Assembly: GCF_000276665.1 (NCBI RefSeq)
Contig: NW_004955417.1
Coordinates: 19,173,248-19,237,247 of the forward strand
From: Chinchilla lanigera
Lineage: Eukaryota > Chordata > Mammalia > Rodentia > Chinchillidae
Reading direction: 5' to 3'
DNA length: 64,000 nt
Below the pieces are notes generated by a model. That model did not search any database. It was not told the origin of the DNA and saw only the letters and a program-made list of their open reading frames with translations. Shown in pieces: positions 39,491 through 52,470 of this stretch. How positions within the stretch are numbered: the first letter of the stretch is position 1; each line of letters opens with the position of its first letter. The translations under genes were made by a program, and so were the position numbers.

Positions 39491-39586
39491 GGCTGGGGAT
39501 TTAGCTCAGCGGCAAAAGCGCCTGCCTGGCAAGTGCAAGGTCGTGAGTTCAGTTCCCGGTACCGGAGAAAAACCAAAAAAAAAAAA
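39491..39586 (+). mobile_element. ID SINE, young, with exact 17-bp target duplication
   Basis: GGCTGGGGATTTAGCTCAGC through GGTACCGGAGAAAAACC and an A tail. AGAAATGTGGAGTCCAG at 39474-39490 is repeated exactly at 39587-39603. This is probably the most recent SINE insertion in the window. Confidence 0.96.
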
Positions 39587-40269
39587 AGAAATGTGGAGTC
39601 CAGTCCACTCTGCTAATTATCATTATTATCATTGTTGTTAGAGGAATTTTAGGCATTTTCCTTCTACTCTCTTTCAAATAGTTACCAGAAAGTCTTGGTT
39701 CTTGAAAGTAGAAAAGTAGTTGGAAAACCTATTTATTCAACATGAGCTCATTCTTTCCTGGATATATGTTTCATGGAAGTCAGGTCCAGATTCTGGAAAT
39801 TAATAAACCTTGAGTATATGATGCAAAACTTAAAATATCTTTTGTTTAGTCATCAATTTCGCAGAAGTTGGTGGAGTGCTTACTAAGACAAAACAATAAA
39901 TGAAGCACATTTTTTAACTCGGATACCTTCACGATAGCTTAAAAAGTGATTTATGACTTATATTTCAAAATTGTGCCTGATATGCTATGCACTCAAAACA
40001 ATATAGATTTTTCTTCTCTACCTTTTTTCATTGCGTTGTCACAGTTAATTGGTGGATAGACTGTCTTCAATATCTCTCAAACAAAATCCTAAGGTGTTTG
40101 TTACATTGTTGGTATTGATGAGTTGTTGGTATTGATGAATGTAACACACTATAGATACAAACTGAAGAAAAAAATTAACCCAATTAAATTTAAATTTGTG
40201 GCAATGTCTTGAATACCAGCTGATAAAGATAAAGCAGATGATATATTTAATGAAAAGTGATTTCCTCTA

Positions 40270-40375
40270 CCACAATGGTTGTCAAATGCAGGGCAAATGA
40301 GAATCATTTTGGGTGCTTTTGAAACTTGGGAAGGAGATGCTTCCCCTCAAAATCTTAGTCGTAAAGCTCAAAATT
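40270..40375 (+). mobile_element. Possible MER5-like hAT-Charlie remnant
   Basis: CACAATGGTTGTCAAATGCA, GAGAATCATTTTGGGTGC and TTTTGAAACTTGG resemble the MER5A order ('cagtggttctcaa...cagaatcacctgggga...ttaaaa'). Evidence is short and diverged. Confidence 0.35.
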
Positions 40376-42545
40376 GATCTATGAAATAAATGTTATAAAG
40401 AATACTCTGCTAATTAAGTGGCCAATCTTCATGTTCAGAAACTTATCTGATGAAAAAGATAGACATGTACATAACTAGTTGTAATGTAAATATATACTAA
40501 AATAAACACAATGAAGAAAATCATAAGAAAAGAAATTGATTCATTTTAGTGGCTCTTACACATTTTAAAAAGTTTATTTTAATACCTCATTCACAAGAAA
40601 AATTATTAGGACAAACACATACGTATATGCATATAAAATCTGAATGAAAAATATGATATTTAATTTTTTTTAATTATTGCAGCAAAAGACACAATGCCAG
40701 TAATCCACCTCAAAATATTCCTCTTTGATTGGAACACACATGTCCAATATCTGGACACTTTCCAAAACAGGTCTGCATCTCCTCTTCCCAGATAGGAAAG
40801 TTGTTTTCTAAAGCAGTGGTAACTTTTTCTCCTTTATAAATTCCTAAGGACAAGTTATATTTCATTGAGAATACATATGTACATTTCTCTTCTACTGACA
40901 TTGTTATTCAGTAGAAGTTTTTTCTGCATAGGCTCTATCTGAATGCTCCACATTGGTGTAATAGGAAGCTGCGGAAATTCTGGAACATTGGATACATTAT
41001 TGCAGTAAAATGATACCAGTCAAATGAAACACATTACAAATCCACAGTGCAGTAGCATATGGCATTTGAACAGATATGAATGCAATTGTGAATGGTCAAC
41101 TGCAGATTCTTAGGGGGAAATCCTTGTGCCTTGATGTTTAGTTTTTATACAATGTGGGCTTTACACTTGGCTTATTTTCAAGCTTCTATTCAGGCACAGG
41201 TAGAGATTGATTAAGTTATGTTCTTCCAACACCCTAATGAAATTCATTGGATTTGTATAAGATCGAGTATGTGAGTCAAAAGGAATATGAAGAACTCTAT
41301 CAATGATAGAATGCTGAAAGGAATAGCTTTGGGAATAAAATCCACAGTGGAAAGCAGTGAAGGTAGCACCAGTTTTAATTATTCCCAACATGTTTCATGT
41401 ATTTCTGTTAATTTATTATCATTTCCAAGAAGCAAACATATTTAACCTAATTTTGTTGATTTTAATGTCTCATAAAAGTAAAACAGTAGTTTGGAGTTTA
41501 CATACATAAGAAAGAGTTTATACACTGAATACACTGGAGAAATGATTGCAAACAGCTTTGCTGCACAGCCGTTGGCATAATGGAGGACTCTACATATCCA
41601 GTGATACATTCCTGGATTCAGGAATAAATTTGTCAGCAAAACAGGAGCATCTCAGAGACCACAGATCTCTCTTTTGGGTGTTTTTTATATCTGTACAGAT
41701 ATGAACTAATATGAACAGGACAATTAGAATACAGATGGCTGTTCTTATATGATAGAACATCTTCTCATTTTTGTTAGGGTTCAGTTGTAATATTTAAAAT
41801 AATGTTGCAATTACTAATTTTCAGCATTTTTAATAATTTAAATTCTTGCAAAGCTGTTAAATGTAGTAGTATTACTCGGAGCAAAAAAGGGACCTTTCTT
41901 AGCTCACATAATTTCTTAAGGTTTTCCTGTTTCCAATTAATCAAACGTCAGTCATGTGTTTTTTATTCCTCTTAGCACTTGAGAATATATTTTCCTTTAA
42001 AGATTTATATTTTCTGTGTCTCCTTAGTTCTTACTTCACCCACACATTATCAACTCCTGAAGAGCAATAGCTTAATTTCCCACAAAACAATTCCCCATTT
42101 AACCATACCTTGCCCACCATGCTGAAATGATTACCAGTACCAGAGCTGTTATCTCACATGGTTCTTATTTCTGTCCTTTTCATTCCATTCACATCAAAAA
42201 TTGTCATACAATTGACTGACAAAAATTAATAATACAAGTGGAAATTGATCCTTTTACATTTATATTGAAGATCCTTGACCAATTGTTGCCATTTTAGAAG
42301 TTGTCTGTATGGGGGAAACAGTGACTCAGGTGGCAGAAATACTTGGAGATAAATTTTGATTTTTGAATATAAAATACAACAAGCAATAGGACGCTAACAT
42401 TCAGATTTTTGCTACAGCCATTGAGGTGCTACTTTGTAGAGTTCATTGTCAACTTTTCCCTTTTTTAACTAAATCAGTCTCATTGTTGTTGCATATTATC
42501 CTGAACTTTCAGCATGCTTTCAGCAGTGCTCATTTCAGCTATCAG

Positions 42546-42582
42546 AAAAAAAAAAAAAGAAAGAAAAGAAAAAGAAAAAACC
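42546..42582. repeat. A-rich / AAAG low-complexity tract
   Basis: A pure A run followed by GAAAG-type units. No SINE body is recognised beside it. Confidence 0.8.
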
Positions 42583-42954
42583 ACCCTTTGACTCTGTTCT
42601 TGAATTTTCTCTTTAAAGTAGCAGAGTAATAGGCAAATTTTTTACACCAAAAGAGAATCAGAATTGGGATTCAAAAAATTCTTTTGCACAAAATTTGTAA
42701 ACAAGTCAACGAAAATCTCTATTTTTTCAAGATAATGTTAAATAGGCCAATGGTATCATGGATCCATTTTATATTTCCTTAGTATAGCTAGGGCCCAACA
42801 ACATAGGCTTATGAAAAGGCTGTTAGAATTTGCTTAAGTGAGTTCATAAAAAAACTGTATCTGTGTAGAATTTCTGTAATTTGAGAATTTTGCCATACAG
42901 TCTTTTATATCACATTTCTAACAAGTTCATTAATAAATTTTCTGAATCCTGTCC

Positions 42955-43216
42955 AAACTAGGCACTGCATTCTGAGGAAGAAGGAATTAAGTTTGCCATC
43001 CTGGTTGTTAACAGTTTCGTACTCTGGCTAATTATACAAGTCACGGAGCCTCCCCGCTCTGCTGTGTGGTTCACACCACAATGTTTGGCCAGCTCAGGGT
43101 CACAGCACCCAAGCCAATCTGCCAGCGGCTGAAGACATGAGCTCAAATCAAACTTTTCTCCTTCGACCTGGTTTAGCTCAAGGCTTTGGTCACAGGGACA
43201 GAAGGCTGATTAACAC
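42955..43216 (+). mobile_element. MaLR-type LTR, 5'-truncated
   Basis: The 3' part reads AGACATGAGCTCAAATCAAAC, TTTTCTCCTTCGACC, GGCTTTGGTCACAGGGACAG and GAAGGCTGATTAACACA. This follows MT-like LTR ends ('gtgagccaaaataaacctttcctcc...tattttgtcacagcaac...taactaacaca'). Confidence 0.5.
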
Positions 43217-43559
43217 ATATACTTAGCCTTATTCTACAGAAAATGAATAAGTTTTTCAAACTCATACTGCTTTAAAATGTAGGAGAGCTGAATAAGTACT
43301 TTGGAATGCAGTAATTTTGGTTTTGGTGATTCATTTAATTGAGTAATTGCTTCTAGTTGTAATGGAATTAGAAGAAAAGATTTTAAAAGTAAGCCATTTG
43401 AGCAAAACAGAAGACTGAAATATTTTTTAAAAATGATAGTTTGATTAACATGTGGAGAAAAGCTAGCACATCTATTAGTACACTTGTTAGTATAGCCCGC
43501 TAATACTAGTACACTTATGCTAGCACACTTGTCCACTTCTTGGTATGGGATGTATGCAA

Positions 43560-44155
43560 AATGCTAAGCTGTTTTGGAAAACTACTGGTAATGTTTATGA
43601 AGTTTAACATACAATTACCCTAAGACTGAGCAATTGCATTCCTACATATTATACTGGGAAAAATGAAGAGATACAGCCACAAAAGTTTTAAACAATCTTC
43701 CTAGTGCTTTTATATAAGTCCAAATATCCATTGTGAGGAGAATGCATGAATGTACTGAGTTTCCAAAATAGAATAGTGTCCAAAAGCTTTTAGAAAGTAA
43801 CCAAATATTGGTGCACAGAGTGACGTGAATTAATTTTAAAAATGTTATGTTGGCACAAAAGAAAACTGACCTAAAATAGTACAAAAGTAAAATTTCTATC
43901 ATTTGTTTGTAACATAAAATCAATCTGATCTACAAGGATAACAATCGCAACTCCTTTTCCTGGAGGAGGGAGAGGAAAGTTGGGTTACTGATATCAACAG
44001 ATCACAGGGAAGTTTCACAAGTAAAGGGAATGTTCTTTGTATTGACCTGAGTGATAGCTACAGCAGTGTACATGCTTATCGAAAGCTGTACACTTAAGAG
44101 TAAGATATTTGTAACCTCTAAATTATACCTAACACAGTCTGTTTAAAATAAAAAG
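43560..44155 (+). mobile_element. L1M/HAL1-like LINE 3'UTR remnant
   Basis: TAAGACTGAGCAATTGCATTCC, AATATCCATTGTGAGGAG and the terminal TCGAAAGCTGTACACTTAAG with AATTATACCTAACACAG follow the 3' region of old L1 subfamilies ('catcaagctgtacacttaa...tatacctcaataaa'). Confidence 0.6.
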
Positions 44156-44453
44156 AAGCATAAAATGTTAACTACTTACCAGTCCAATTATTTAAATAAA
44201 GGATGACCAAAAATTGCATACTTTTCCTTTAATTTTTATAATATAAGAAGAAATATAAAAAGGACAATTTATCAAATTAATTCAATACAAGAATCAAATG
44301 GTTGAATCGACACCTACTGGAGCATTGCACAGAATGCTCAGTATCTAAACAAACAAGCTGCCCAAGAGACGCTCAGGGTAAACTGTTAAGTAGTTAAGAT
44401 AGGCTTCAAGAAAGGCACTGCAACACTAGTCAAGAAGGGAAGAAAAACAGAAC

Positions 44454-44829
44454 TGTGATGGTTTGTGTCTGGATGTCCCCGCAAAGCCTCATGCAGTCAT
44501 GGGGCGGGCTTCTAGAGTTTATGACTGATTCATGGTCCAATGTTGGAGTTATGGGTGTGAGTGCTACACCTGCCCAGGGGCGGGTAGTTTGCATACAATG
44601 TAAGGAAGGGAAAGAGCCTTGCTCTCTGCCACTTCTCCCTTTTGCTCTTGTTGCTTTTGTTCTTTTTCACCGCCATGAACTGTTGCCTTCTGCCCTGTGC
44701 CACTCTGCCTTGGAGCCAACCAAGTATGGACTGAAACCTACACAGACTGTAAGCTAAATATGATTTTCCTTTCTTAATTTTGGGTGTCAGATATTTTGTC
44801 CCAGCAACAAGAGGAAAGTAACCAAGGCA
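44454..44829 (+). mobile_element. Solo MaLR LTR with 5-bp target duplication
   Basis: This 376-bp LTR runs from TGTGATGG to CAAGGCA, with an exact 5-bp duplication AGAAC at 44449-44453 and 44830-44834. Near its 3' end are CCAAGTATGGACTGAAACC, CTGTAAGCTAAATATG and GTCAGATATTTTGTCCCAGC. It belongs to the same subfamily as the LTR at 51866-52257. An open frame at 44455-44757 is accidental. Confidence 0.9.
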
Positions 44830-45563
44830 AGAACCTTTCTAGAGGAATTCATATGGTCATTTTCCTGTCATAAAACACATGTAGTACAGTGGAAAGGTAG
44901 TTGACTTACTATGACACAATTTTTATGGAATCATTTTTCAAAGCCAACTGTAAATTTCATCAGACAGTGCTGGTTCTTTCAACTCCTTTTATTTAATACA
45001 GACTACAAAACTAGATTTAAAACAGTGAAAGTTTTAGAAAATGTAGAAGTAACTAATATCAACATAAGTTAGACCTTTGGTAACAGAAAAGAAAATAAAA
45101 GTTTTCCTTAAATGATTCCAGGTGTAAGTAAGCCTTTATCTTTGCCCTAGGAGATTTTACAAAATTTAGTATTGTCTTCTGCATTTTAATCTGGAATCTA
45201 CTGAGGCTCAGATAGATTAGTAAAACCTTCCTAAAACTATACCATTGAAAAGTGTTGGGATAAACAAGTAATAATAACCTACAGTGGAAAGATAGAGCCT
45301 GCATTCTTAGCCCTGTAGACTCTCCTCTATCCTCTGCCTATCCCAGGTTTCTTGATCATATGCCCACTAACAGACTGTCTTATTAAACAAATATAATCAT
45401 TTTCCAAAAGTGTCAAAAATACAGTAAGTATGTCAGTAACTATCATAATGGCCTACTTGGTACTATGAACATTTGAAGATGTCAAGAATCAAACACATGG
45501 TACAGAATTTCAAACCCAAGGAGCCCTCAGTTTAAATGTGCATAAACTTTTTATAGATTGATT

Positions 45564-45634
45564 GATGCTGGGGAGTGACCCAGTACCTCACGCATGTTAA
45601 GCGCTCACTTTACTTCTGAGCTGCATGCCGGTCT
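45564..45634 (-). mobile_element. Old ID-like SINE remnant
   Basis: On the minus strand GGCATGCAGCTCAGAAG, TAAGCGCTTAACATGC and GTACTGGGTCACTCC are recognisable as a strongly diverged ID body. Confidence 0.5.
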
Positions 45635-46363
45635 GATCCAGTATAATCATTTTAAATACATACCTCAAGTCATTTTTATGATGATACTTCACACTTTGAT
45701 ACAGAGTGCTATGGGGATTTTAAAGTTCATAGCTATGAAGGCATGACAGCTGAGACCCATTGATGACATACTGAGATTTGACTGTTTGGTTTCTACCTGT
45801 ACAAATGCTTCAGAATGTGTAGAGTTTTTGATTATGTAGTTTTTGGTTTTTAGATCCCATTGTTATTTTGGGAAATTCCTACAAATTGTCTTCTGAAAGA
45901 AAAAGTTACTGACAGCTGTTACATACATGAGATTTCTCCCTTTGTTATCACTGTACTTATCACTTACTGCAATAGTTTAACATTTATTTAAAAAAAATTT
46001 TGAGAATCTATTAAAAACAAATTATTTATATAATATTAGAAAGCTGATTCCATAAGTAAAATACAATAATTATGAAATCAAAATTTCATACCTGAAATGA
46101 TTGAACAAATTTGTTTCTGTAGCCTAAAAATAATTATTTTTACAAATCAGAAAAATAATTAGAAAGCCCAACAAAAAATAAAATATGGCATACAAAGCTT
46201 AGTATTACCTCAGGCCCTTATCTGAGAGTTATATATTGCTAAGGAGAGATGTTATAGCTAATGTTTCCAAATACTTAAGCAAACCTGACTCTGAGAACAC
46301 TGGAGTATGCAGTAATACTACTTCTGTGTGCTTCAGTTGTTTTATATGAACAATAATATTTTA

Positions 46364-46528
46364 AGCCGAGTATGGTGGCACACACCTGTAATCCCAGCAT
46401 GCGGGAGGCTGAGACAGAAGGATCACCGCAAGTTCGAGACCAGCCTTGGCTACACAGTGAGTTCAAGGCCAGCCTGAACTACATAGTGATACCCTGTATC
46501 AAAAACACATACACACACACACACAAAG
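46364..46528 (+). mobile_element. B1-type SINE with (AC)n tail
   Basis: GCCGAGTATGGTGGCACACA through GAGACCAGCCTTGGCTAC, ACAGTGAGTTCAAGGCC and GATACCCTGTATC, then CAAAAACACATACACACAC. AATAATATTTTA occurs on both sides (near 46351 and 46541). Confidence 0.94.
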
Positions 46529-47854
46529 AAATAAAAAAGGAATAATATTTTATATCAAGCATAGCTTTTGCTGAGCTGAAATATTCAAACAAATAGAAAC
46601 CAAGGATGCGACTTGTATGTTTGGACATTGATTCAGAAGAGAGGACTCTCACACAGAGTGAAGAAATGATTTGTAAGCTGCTATAAGGATTCCGTAATAA
46701 TCCTGAAATTAAAACTTTTCCAATATTAAAATTATTGGAAAAGTTTGAAGAAACTAAAATTTATTTAATAGACTGTGCCATCTTACATTGTTCCACTTAA
46801 AACTTTAGAGATGTAAAACTATAGCATTTAAATGAATTGCAGGAAACATCAGATTAACCTTTCAGTTCTTGTAGGCACCTGTTTAAAGTCTCCATTTAAA
46901 TGGTTTGAGTGATGGGAAGCTCAGCGTACAACAGAACCATTTCTTAGAAAAGGGTGGTGTCTAGTCCTTCCTTCCTCGTCGCGTGCCAGAACCTGCCTCC
47001 CTCCATCTTCTTTCCACTCACCCACATCATGTCTCACGAAGCTCTCTTGATACCAAGTGTCCCTTACAGTATTCCCCACCATTAACTATTCCTGACATAA
47101 TATGACTTCCAAAACTTCACCATCTTTGTCAACTTTCTCTGGAGAAAAAAAAAATCAAAAAAGGTTTTTTAAAGTGGACTTTAAGAAAGTTCCTGACCTA
47201 AAACACATTATGTTTTACCTTTGGACTAGTTGTCTCCTAACATCAGGAGATGTTGATATGATACATCATTTAGAGCCCAGTCAAGAAGTTCTCATGTTTC
47301 TGTCTCCTTCCATTACATGTGATAGCTTTCATATGGGCTTTCATTTATACAGGTGAAACACTTACTCTCATAATCCGACAGAAATCTTAAAGATGCTGGA
47401 TCAGCATTTTAAAAGAAGAAGAAGAAAAATAAAGCTAATCGTTTTATGCAGTGTAATTAATCCATAAATACTTAAATCTAAGAATTTAGCTTTACATAAA
47501 GCTTTAATGACTCAGACGTTTTATGAATCTCTTACTCAAAAGCTTCTTATAAAATCATGAGCATATTGACCTCCTTTAACTATATTTCTTTCTGGTTATT
47601 AGTGTTACAGAGCCAATGCATGTCTACATTTTATTCAGTCGGTTTTATTATTTTTTAAAAGCTTCATTTGTTTTTTAATTCTCTAATGTGTAATTGTTCC
47701 CTTTGCAAGTAATGATATTTTGGTATTTTCAGTTTTCACATATAACTCACACATCTTAGGATATTTCTAAAAGATTAGTTTGTGTAGCATTTTGACTTGT
47801 TTTAAAGTTCTAACAGAAATGTTATACAGATTTACTGATTACTGATATATTCTT

Positions 47855-47957
47855 TTTGTTTTTTTTTTTTTGGTTTTTCTCCAGTACCGGGAACTGAACT
47901 CACGACCTTGTGCTTGCCAGGCAGGCGCTTTTGCTGCTGAGCTAAATCCCCAGCCCC
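47855..47957 (-). mobile_element. ID SINE, young, with exact 15-bp target duplication
   Basis: A minus-strand ID with a T-rich tail. TACTGATATATTCTT at 47840-47854 is repeated exactly at 47958-47972. Confidence 0.95.
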
Positions 47958-48234
47958 TACTGATATATTCTTATATGGCAAGAATATACTTGATAAATTG
48001 ATACTATATATAGTTACTTTAGTTTTAAATGATTTCCAGATTTTAGAGAAAAATCTTCAGGAAATGAAAATAAGAGTAATGTACACATATTAGAAATCCC
48101 AGCTTCAAAACAAACAAACAAACAAATAAACAAAAAGAAATCCCAACTTCACAAAGAGGTTCTGAAATAACAATGCTTTTGAATGCTTAGTTTGATCAAT
48201 TCTATTGTGTGTTAATAAAAGTAATTAATTAGAA

Positions 48235-48412
48235 TATTCTATATTCTGGGTGCTTACATAATTATTTACGTGAACAATCCTAACACCTAGAGAAGAATAT
48301 TATCCTCATTTTACAAATGAGGAATCTAAAAACAACAGAATTTAAGAAACTTGTCCAATGTTATACTTCTACTAGGAATGGAGGCCAGATTTAAAATTCA
48401 GCTGGCTGTAAA
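48235..48412 (-). mobile_element. MIR SINE remnant
   Basis: The plus strand shows the reverse MIR order: ATTATCCTCATTTTACAAAT, GAGGAATCTAAAAACAACAG, TTTAAGAAACTTGTCCAATG and GGAGGCCAGATTTAAA. Confidence 0.75.
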
Positions 48413-49070
48413 ATTTAAGACCTTCATTGGCAGAGGATACTATGATTCTGACTTTAAAGTCAGAGATGTAGATGTACCAATTCCCTACAGTGAGTGCAAT
48501 CATTATGCAAACATCTAACAATAAAAAAGAGTTTGAATATGAAGGCGTTAAAATTTTCTTTCTGATGTGTAATATTGATTTTAAAAACAATGAAAGGATA
48601 TGCAAATCATCACAACATTAATCTATAAGCTGTTTTATAATTCCATGAATGAGAACACAATGATTTTAAAGTAATGTCTCCCCAACGTTGATATAATATA
48701 AAGTGTAGTCTTAAAATCGATCAATATTCAAACTAAGGTTTTATAAGTAGAGATGATATGCAGTTTGCAAAGTAGAAAGCAAAAGAGAAAAAACAAGAGT
48801 ATAATCTATAGCACAGAGGTATGCTTTAGGTTGTCATCGTTGTAAAAGGTAACTTGTCACCATCAATCATTTTATGTTGTGATTCTGTGCTGAAAAGTAA
48901 TCTTCAGATGTTAGTTTTCCAAGAAGAGCTTCAGATCAGAAAGAACACACTGGCCTTCTAAAATTAGTATTCTGGCCTATATGACACCTACTATTCTCTG
49001 GGTGAATTAACAAAATGTCATCTGACTTTAAATCGGTATCTGATAGGTGTGGTTGGAGAACTTGAATCCT

Positions 49071-49200
49071 GTGGGACTTGTTTAAACTTCAAAAAATGCA
49101 CAGCTAAAGACTGAACTTGGTAAATTCACACAGGTGCAAAATCCATGGACTCCTACTGAGTGCTTTCTTCCCAGGTGATGCAATTTTAAGAAACACTTTT
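49071..49200 (+). mobile_element. Possible MER5-like hAT-Charlie remnant
   Basis: CTTCAAAAAATGCACAGC and the terminal CCAGGTGATGCAATTTTAAG, AAACACTTTTG resemble the MER5A 3' half ('ccaggtgattctgatgc...agtttgagaaccactg'). Confidence 0.35.
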
Positions 49201-49299
49201 GAATTTGTATGTGACTGGCTAAAGTTTCTATCTACGCAGCATAAGTTTTGTTTCAAAAGAGTCATTGGGTTCAGTGATCTGAATAATTTTTAACATGTT

Positions 49300-49640
49300 G
49301 AGTAAGATTGTGAATTGGTTAAAATTTTCTGGAAAACAATTGAGAAATAATGTCAAAAGCTTCACAATAATTCATGGCCACTGACCTAGTAATTCATCTT
49401 CTAGGAATCTAGTCTACAAATAAATCATTGTGGTCGCCATAGTGATATACAAGCCTACTCATTATAATGATACTTGTGAAGGACAAAAAGAAAACAATGT
49501 AAATGCCCACCATTATGGAAATGATTAAACTTTAGAATAAATATATAATGGAATAAATATATTCAAATATACAACTGATAAAAACATCATACTGGAAAAT
49601 ATTTGATGCCCTGTAAAATGCCATAAATGGCTAAAAATTG
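49300..49640 (+). mobile_element. L1M/HAL1-like LINE 3' remnant
   Basis: TAATTCATCTTCTAGGAATC, AATGTAAATGCCCACC, ATGGAAATGATTAAAC and ATAATGGAATAAATAT correspond to old L1 3' blocks ('ttctaggaatttatcc', 'caatctaaatgtccatc', 'ggttaaataaattatgg'). Confidence 0.6.
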
Positions 49641-51044
49641 TATAGGAAACTATATATAAGGTCTATATTTACTAGTTTATTGAAACTAAATGGAAATCAT
49701 AAGTTTTTTAAGCTGAAAGTTAATTAGTAAAGGTAAGAGTTATTATTCCTAAATATAAGACTCAGGGATGATTTTTGAAAAGCTATTGCTTGTTCCTTGT
49801 ATTTTTCTACATTAATATTAAATATTTAATAAGATAAAAAGTGTTTTCAGTTATTATACAACATTATTCTTAAAAGTGTTAAAAATCAGTCGTAAGATTT
49901 AAAAGTAATTTTTAAAAAATGTATACTTTTTGAGTTTGAGCAATTGGATAGCTTTTTAAATGTTATAGTGAGATAAATGAATACTTGCAAGCATAAAAAT
50001 CTTTTCAAAGATTAAATTTAGGCATATAGTAGAGCTTCTATTTTATTTTCTGTAAAGCTATTCATTGTTTAGATGTATTTTTTTTAAACATAGCTCAGGA
50101 TAATTTATTATCTTGATAAGGTACTAATTTTCTCCACGGCATCTGTTCAGTTGGCTTATATTTCCATCACTGAATCAGTGGCTGAAATCATCCCCAGCTG
50201 TGATTTTATGATCTGTTTATAAACAATCTGCCAGACCATACTGCCAGGCACCCTGCAAGACTCCCAGGTAAGAGGAAAGTGAGGTTATCCAGCCTAACTC
50301 AGACTTCTCTCTGTTGAAATCTTAGCAAACTCTAAAGCTGAATTATAAAGGATAAGAAACTCAGAGTTGGCATTGCTGAAACATACTCGCTTTTCAGTAC
50401 TTGATTCAAGTTTGTAGTATAATTTAGGTTGAGGCACACCTAAAATATACATATCATACTAACAAAACATGAGGATCCTTAACTGAAGCATAAAAGAGCT
50501 GATGCAAGAGTTTGTTCTATGTATATTTTACATCATTTCTGAAAAGGTGCACCAAAGGGCGTTGGTTCTTGCCAGAAACTCAGATAAGTATCAGTGCCTG
50601 ACACAGTCCTGCATGGGTAGGCATTTAGACACAGCTCTGAGAAACAAAGGTGCTTTCAAACCGACGTGAGGAGGAAGCAGCCTCAAATACTGGACAGCCA
50701 CCTTGAGAAGGGAAAGGAATGATATTGTAGAGGCTGACACAGGACTGGAAACTTGATCTGAATATCGCACGGTTCGTCTTCAGCTATGCATTGCTCTCAG
50801 ACTCCTTCCCTGCATTCTGAGCTGGCATTCTCTAAACTTTAGACATTTATACATAATTCCACATATTATAGGAAGTCACATTTCTTGAACATCTAAACTT
50901 ATGACACGAAAACTATCATTTCATTTAGGAGATTCAAAAGACATTTTTTCTACAGAATTATATAAAATGTTTCAGCAGGAAATATGAGTTATAGATCATG
51001 CTATAGGATTTTAGTAGCATTATACCTACTAAGAATTTCAGTTC

Positions 51045-51209
51045 AGCCAGGCATGGTGGCCCATGCCTGTAATTCCAGCACTTGGGAGGCTGAGGCAGGA
51101 GGATTGTTGCAAGTTCAAGACCACCTTAGGCTACAAAGTGAGCTCAAGGTTGGCCTGAACTGCATAGTGAGACCCTGCTTCAAAAGGACAAAAAAAAAAA
51201 AAAAAAAAA
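51045..51209 (+). mobile_element. B1-type SINE
   Basis: GCCAGGCATGGTGGCCCATG, GGAGGCTGAGGCAGGAGG, CAAAGTGAGCTCAAGG and GAGACCCTGCTTC, then a poly(A) tail of about 19 bases. An open frame that crosses it (50984-51256) simply reads SINE sequence. Confidence 0.94.
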
Positions 51210-51865
51210 TTCAATTTAGCCTAGAAATTCTTTACATCAATCAATGCAACACATAATGATACTGCTGACAAAAGGATGATTTTTGTAACTTTAAACATGG
51301 AACTTCATCTTAAAAACTGATATTCTTAAAATAAAATAAAAGTCCAATTTTTTTTTATCAGGCTTTTTTTTTTTATTTTAAAGAGAATAAAATTTAAAAA
51401 AAAAGACAATAAAAGGGATACAGAATTTAAAAACAAGATGACAGGAAATTAACAATGGTTGTCATATTTCCTATTGTTATCTTCAAAGTAGTTGTTTGGA
51501 TTACCAGATTATCAGGCTTATTTTTAATACTTGTATACAGAAATTTTAATTGGTAGACAAAAGCTGGTCAGTAGATCAGAACCAATGATTTAAAATTATG
51601 TGTGTTGTTATCAGCAAAAATGATGAATCATAAGATGATTTGTTTAATTGACACAAGATTTAGCTTTATTTTGATTACTAAATGTGGTAGATAAGAGTCT
51701 AGAAATAAAAGGGCCGTTTTCTTTATCCAGGATAGAGGGGTACTTAATTTATTTATTAGTTCAATCATAAGTGCACAATAAGTTTTTAATGTGCCAAAGT
51801 TGTCAAACTCAGATATACATAATAACTATAAATGCCAGCAATGAAAAGACAACGCTTTAGTGCAG

Positions 51866-52257
51866 TGTTATGGTTGATACATTGTGTCAACTTGGGGAGT
51901 CTAGAGGTTTGGCTAAGTGACTCAGCAGGAAGCCAGGGTGCTTACTTTGTATACATCCTGAGCCTGTGGAAGAGGAGGGCATGGAGATTATGTGAGAGCT
52001 ACTTAGGTGGGGGTAGCCTGTTTACAAAGTAAGGCAGGGAAAGAAGGTGCTTGCGGCCATTCCTCCCTTTTGCTCTGACTGTTTGCTGTTCGGCTGCCAT
52101 TCCCCCCTTTTCTCTAGTTGCTTTGCTGTCTTCTGCCTCGGAGCCAGCCAAGTATGGACTGAAACCTCCACAAACTGTAAGCTAAATAAAACTTTCTTTT
52201 CTTCATTTTGAGCGTTGGGTATTTTGTCTCAGCAACGAGAGAAAGGTAACCAAGACA
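51866..52257 (+). mobile_element. Solo MaLR LTR with 5-bp target duplication
   Basis: This 392-bp LTR runs from TGTTATGG to CCAAGACA, with exact flanking TGCAG at 51861-51865 and 52258-52262. The 3' part (GCCAAGTATGGACTGAAACC, CTGTAAGCTAAATAAAAC, GGTATTTTGTCTCAGCAACG) is nearly the same as in the LTR at 44454. The 5' part, with ATTGTGTCAACTTGGG, differs from it. AATAAA supplies a polyadenylation signal. Confidence 0.9.
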
Positions 52258-52298
52258 TGCAGTATTTTCATCGAGCTACAAATTTAAAGTCTTATTCA

Positions 52299-52341
<43 letters not shown>
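52299..52341. repeat. (CA)n microsatellite, about 21 units
   Basis: An uninterrupted CA run beside the right edge of the solo LTR. Its purity suggests length polymorphism. Confidence 0.97.
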
Positions 52342-52346
<5 letters not shown>

Positions 52347-52470
52347 CACAGAAAGATAATGAAAGTATTGGCATATTAAATGCTATGAGAGGGCTTCAGG
52401 AAAACAGGCTTGAAAAATTTTCAAACTTTAAATGTAATTTTTTCAAGCAGCTTTGATTTCTCTTCCTGCC

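Noticed and set aside
44455..44757. 100-codon plus-strand frame starting at a solo LTR
   Set aside because: It lies wholly inside the MaLR solo LTR, which does not encode protein.
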